This document shows, in pieces, positions 61,478 to 64,000 of a stretch of 64,000 nt of DNA. The notes below the pieces were generated by a model. That model saw only the letters and a list, made by a program, of their open reading frames with translations, had not been told where the DNA came from and did no database searches. Every line of letters begins with the position of its first letter. Within the stretch, counting starts at the first letter, position 1. The stretch is from Haloplanus salinarum (GTDB lineage Archaea > Halobacteriota > Halobacteria > Halobacteriales > Haloferacaceae), in assembly GCF_024498175.1 (NCBI RefSeq), contig NZ_CP101823.1:1116001-1180000 (forward strand), read 5' to 3'. A program made the translations under genes and the position numbers.

Positions 61478-62773
61478 TCATCGGTCGGTTCGTCGCCAGT
61501 CGTGTTCGTAGCCGACTGGCCGCTGTCGGTGTCGAAGCTGTCGTGCCAGATCGAACAGGTCGGCCGGTTCCGCGAACGCGAACACCCCGTCGACGTGTGG
61601 ACGAGCCGTCACCATCCCCCGGCACGTCGGCTCGTAGGCCGTCGAGGCCGCGAGCGGGTTGAGCCAGAACACGCGCCGCGCCCGGCGGTCGAGCCACGTC
61701 ATCCCGTCCTCCAGACTGGAGAGGTCCCCGGTTTCGAGGCCGTCGCTGACGACGAGGACGACCGTCTCGCGGTCGACGGCGTCCGGAGCGTGGTCACGGA
61801 TCGTCGTCAGCGCGTGCCCGATGCGGGTGCCACCGCCCCACGCGGCTTCGAGCCGGTCGAACTCCCGGAGCGTCGCGTCGGGCGACTCGGCCCGCAACGC
61901 CGCCGTCACCTCGGTCACGTCGGTGTCGAAGAGGAAGGTGCGGACGGTGCGCCACTCGTCGGTCAGCGCGCGGAGCACGCACACCAGGAACTCGCGGTCG
62001 ACCGTATCGAGGACCGACCGGCTCACGTCGACGAGGACCAGTCCACGGACGGCGTCGGATCGTCGTGCCAGCCGTGGCACCTCCATCACCACGCCCCCGG
62101 TGGCGTGTGTCCGTCGCATCGCCCGGCGCACGTCCGGTCGGCCGTCGGACGCCGACGCCCGTCGGCGGCCGGGCAGGCTGGCCAGCGCGTCGGTGAGCGC
62201 CCGCACCGCCGGCGTCGGATCGGCGATGGCGCTCGCGCCCAGCGACTCGGTGTCGACGCGAGCCGACGATCCGGTCGGGCTGTACCGGGCGCGCGTCGCC
62301 GCGTCGTCCTCCCGGACGGGTGCGTCCACGTCACCGAGCCGCCGGGACGCGACCGACTGCGGGCCGTCGCCCCCGGCCGCGTCGTCGGTCTCGCGGTCGA
62401 CGGCGTCGTCGCCGGCCACGTCCGACGCGAACCCCCCGTCCAGCGACGCGGTGTCGACGCCGCCCGGCCGGTCGTCGGTCGCGTCCGTGACCCGGCGCCA
62501 GAACCGATCGAAGAGGCGGTCGAACGTCGCCACGTCCCCGGGGCGGGAGACGAGCGCCGCACGGAGCGCCGTCCGCGCCCTGCTCCGGTCGTCGAGACCG
62601 ACGGCGGCGAGCGCCTCGGCGGCGACGAGCGACCCGTCGGCCGGCACCTCGACGCCCTCGGTCCGGAGGGCGCCGACGAAGCGGACCAGCGCGGACCGGA
62701 CGCGCACGGTGGGATCGGAGGGGGGAAGATCGTCGCCGGCGTCGGGGTCGGGATCCGGGGGCACGTCGATCAC
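61478..62773 (-). CDS. vWA-domain protein (CoxE-like)
   Basis: 431 aa from GTG 62773, overlapping the MoxR stop. The C-terminal half is a von Willebrand A domain with MIDAS DVSRS in GLVLVDVSRSVLD and further ligands in VLVVSDGLETG. The N-terminal half contains a helical CoxE region and a disordered Asp/Gly-rich middle. CoxE works with the MoxR/CoxD ATPase in maturation of the CO dehydrogenase active site. Confidence 0.85.
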   Translation of the reverse strand: MIDVPPDPDPDAGDDLPPSDPTVRVRSALVRFVGALRTEGVEVPADGSLVAAEALAAVGLDDRSRARTALRAALVSRPGDVATFDRLFDRFWRRVTDATDDRPGGVDTASLDGGFASDVAGDDAVDRETDDAAGGDGPQSVASRRLGDVDAPVREDDAATRARYSPTGSSARVDTESLGASAIADPTPAVRALTDALASLPGRRRASASDGRPDVRRAMRRTHATGGVVMEVPRLARRSDAVRGLVLVDVSRSVLDTVDREFLVCVLRALTDEWRTVRTFLFDTDVTEVTAALRAESPDATLREFDRLEAAWGGGTRIGHALTTIRDHAPDAVDRETVVLVVSDGLETGDLSSLEDGMTWLDRRARRVFWLNPLAASTAYEPTCRGMVTARPHVDGVFAFAEPADLFDLARQLRHRQRPVGYEHDWRRTDR

Positions 62774-63717
62774 TCGTGGGGCGTCTCGGCCGCGGCGAGG
62801 AGGGCCGACATGGTTTCGTCGTCGATCCGTTCGACGTCCTCGGCCTCCTTCAGGAGACAGCCGAGGGTGGTCCGGACGTCGGTCTCCGTGAGAGGGCGGT
62901 CGTCGTCAGCGGGGGCCTCACCGTCGTCGCCGTCGACCGCCACGCCGTCGAGCGCGGTGAGCGCCCGCGCCCAGTCGAGCGTCTCGGCGACGCCCGGGGG
63001 TTTCAGGAGCGACTCCTGCCGGAGGCGTTCGGTGACGCCACAGACCGCGGCGACGACGGCGTCGTCCAGTTCCGGCACCTTCCGCCGGACGATGGCCCGC
63101 TCTTTCTCGAACGACGGCGGTTCGACGTGGAGGTACAGACAGCGACGCTTGAGCGCGTCGCTCAGTCCACGCGTCCGGTTGGACGTGATGACGACGACGG
63201 GCGGCGTGTCGGCGGCGACCGTCCCCAGTTCGGGGATCGACACCTGGAAATCCGAGAGCACCTCCAGCAACAGCGCTTCGAACTCCTCGTCGGCCCGGTC
63301 GACCTCGTCGATCAACAGCACGGGCGGGCGCTCGCCGTCGTGGCGGAGGGCACGGAGGAGCGGCCGCTCCAGCAGGTACTCCTCGGTGAACACCGACCCC
63401 TCGTCGCCCTCCCGGCCGGACTGCACCGCGAGCAGTTGCTTGGTGTAGTTCCACTCGTACAGGGCGCTCTCGGCCGCCAGCCCCTCGTAACACTGGAGCC
63501 GAACGAGGTCGGTGTCGAAGCCCTCGGCCAGCACCTTGGCGAGTTCCGTCTTGCCGGCGCCGGGTTCCCCCTCGACGAGGAGCGGGCGACCGAGTTTCAG
63601 CGCGAGCAACACCGTCGTCGTGATCTCGTCCTCGGCGACGTAGTCGCTAGCGTCGAACAGCGACTGCAGTCGCTCGCTCGTCAGCGTCTCGAAGTCGTCG
63701 TGGATGGCGTCCGTCAT
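62770..63717 (-). CDS. MoxR-family AAA ATPase (CoxD-like)
   Basis: 315 aa. Walker A EGEPGAGKTELAKVLAEGF (about 34-52), Walker B LLIDEVDRADEEFEALLLEVLSD, sensor NRTRGLSDALKRRCLYL. Works with CoxE in Mo-hydroxylase maturation. The stop overlaps the vWA start (GTGA). The next gene upstream, the partial FAD subunit, ends 15 bases before it. Confidence 0.88.
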   Translation of the reverse strand: MTDAIHDDFETLTSERLQSLFDASDYVAEDEITTTVLLALKLGRPLLVEGEPGAGKTELAKVLAEGFDTDLVRLQCYEGLAAESALYEWNYTKQLLAVQSGREGDEGSVFTEEYLLERPLLRALRHDGERPPVLLIDEVDRADEEFEALLLEVLSDFQVSIPELGTVAADTPPVVVITSNRTRGLSDALKRRCLYLHVEPPSFEKERAIVRRKVPELDDAVVAAVCGVTERLRQESLLKPPGVAETLDWARALTALDGVAVDGDDGEAPADDDRPLTETDVRTTLGCLLKEAEDVERIDDETMSALLAAAETPHE

Positions 63718-63732
63718 GGGGGCGGCCCGGGG

Positions 63733-64000
63733 TTACGGCGGCCCGGCGACGAGGCCGGTCCCCGTCGCCGCGTCCTCGATCGCTCGTTCGACGTAGGTTT
63801 CGAGCAACTGCGCCCGGAACTCGGCCGACGCCTGGAGGTCGTCCATCATCATCATCTCCTCGAGGTCCTCGGTCGCGTTCGCGGCGGCCGCGGCGACCGT
63901 CTCCTCGTCCGGGTTCGTCCCCGCGAGGGCGTCCTCGACGGGATCGAGGCGGACGCCGTGGTCCATGATCCCGTTGGCGGCGACGCCGACGTCCTCGACG
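63733..64000 (-). CDS. FAD-binding subunit of CO/xanthine dehydrogenase family (partial, runs off edge)
   Basis: The minus-strand frame continues past the right edge. Visible C-terminal residues (VEDVGVAANGIMDHG..., NPDEETVAAAAANATEDLEE, ASAEFRAQLLETYVERAI) fit the CO_deh_flav_C region of CoxM/XdhB-type subunits. The adjacent MoxR, vWA and XdhC genes support a Mo-hydroxylase operon. Only about 88 residues are present. Confidence 0.7.
   Translation of the reverse strand, partial: VEDVGVAANGIMDHGVRLDPVEDALAGTNPDEETVAAAAANATEDLEEMMMMDDLQASAEFRAQLLETYVERAIEDAATGTGLVAGPP

Noticed and set aside
60293-63448. Plus-strand frame of more than 1000 codons opposite the Mo-hydroxylase accessory genes
   Set aside because: Shadow of xdhC, vWA and MoxR genes; no domain.
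1-64000. tRNA, rRNA and CRISPR arrays
   Set aside because: No cloverleaf with a GTTC-type T-loop, no rRNA-like stretch and no regularly spaced repeats were seen; a covariance-model scan would be decisive.

Overview
The window is chromosomal DNA from a halophilic archaeon (class Halobacteria). The signs are very high GC in third codon positions, acidic proteins, Tat-type lipoprotein signals followed by Gly-rich linkers, a PGF-CTERM-like surface protein, a Bat-type HTH_10 regulator, AT-rich TATA boxes 25-35 bases before start codons (leaderless transcription), archaeal primase PriS beside a GINS subunit, MptE, archaeal XPB/Bax1 and a Halobacterium-type dodecin. Genus cannot be fixed from sequence alone. 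I see no rRNA, tRNA or CRISPR array.

Layout. 0.1-4.6 kb: a translationally coupled branched-chain-amino-acid-type ABC transporter (livH-M-G-F) followed by an M20 amidohydrolase. 4.6-9.5 kb: YbaK deacylase, two membrane proteins, two wHTH regulators, a 57-aa membrane protein ended by a 432-bp foldback/MITE-like insertion with an 8-bp target duplication, dodecin and a Usp. 9.5-14.5 kb: MscS channel, then primase small subunit-GINS and a secreted HExxH protein. 14.3-17.2 kb: fumarase, BolA, a ribbon-helix-helix protein and zinc-ribbon proteins. 17.3-19.9 kb: a three-gene UxaA-type hydro-lyase operon in which two large paralogues keep complementary halves of the family motifs. 20-27.6 kb: peptide/nickel-type ABC transporter whose substrate-binding protein appears circularly permuted and is divergent from an HTH_10 regulator. 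27.8-31.1 kb: thioredoxin-like protein, MutY, lipoprotein, MaoC hydratase. 31.1-36 kb: TrmJ, a Zn-motif protein, dihydropteroate synthase-MptE, an m5C RNA methyltransferase and its detached PUA-like domain. 36-40.7 kb: a complete sugar-type ABC transporter. 40.8-44.5 kb: SDR, F420-type LLM oxidoreductase, cyclase-family hydrolase, AsnC regulator, amphi-Trp protein. 44.7-48.6 kb: dabB-dabA, the inorganic-carbon accumulation complex, behind a palindromic operator. 48.6-52 kb: Bax1 nuclease and XPB helicase separated by a lipoprotein gene on the other strand. 52-60 kb: aminotransferase, YchF, VapBC, an IS200/IS605-derived palindrome-bounded relic, bactofilin-like protein, glycosyltransferase, RNase H-fold nuclease and a membrane protein. 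60-64 kb: accessory genes of a molybdenum hydroxylase of the CO/xanthine dehydrogenase family (XdhC, vWA/CoxE, MoxR/CoxD), with the FAD subunit running off the right edge.

How it fits together: three ABC import systems (amino-acid, peptide and sugar type), carbon-acid and aromatic-type hydrolases, DAB-type bicarbonate uptake and a Mo-hydroxylase cluster suggest a metabolically flexible organism. The least ordinary items are the permuted binding protein, the split UxaA enzyme, the foldback element and the Dab complex with its operator.
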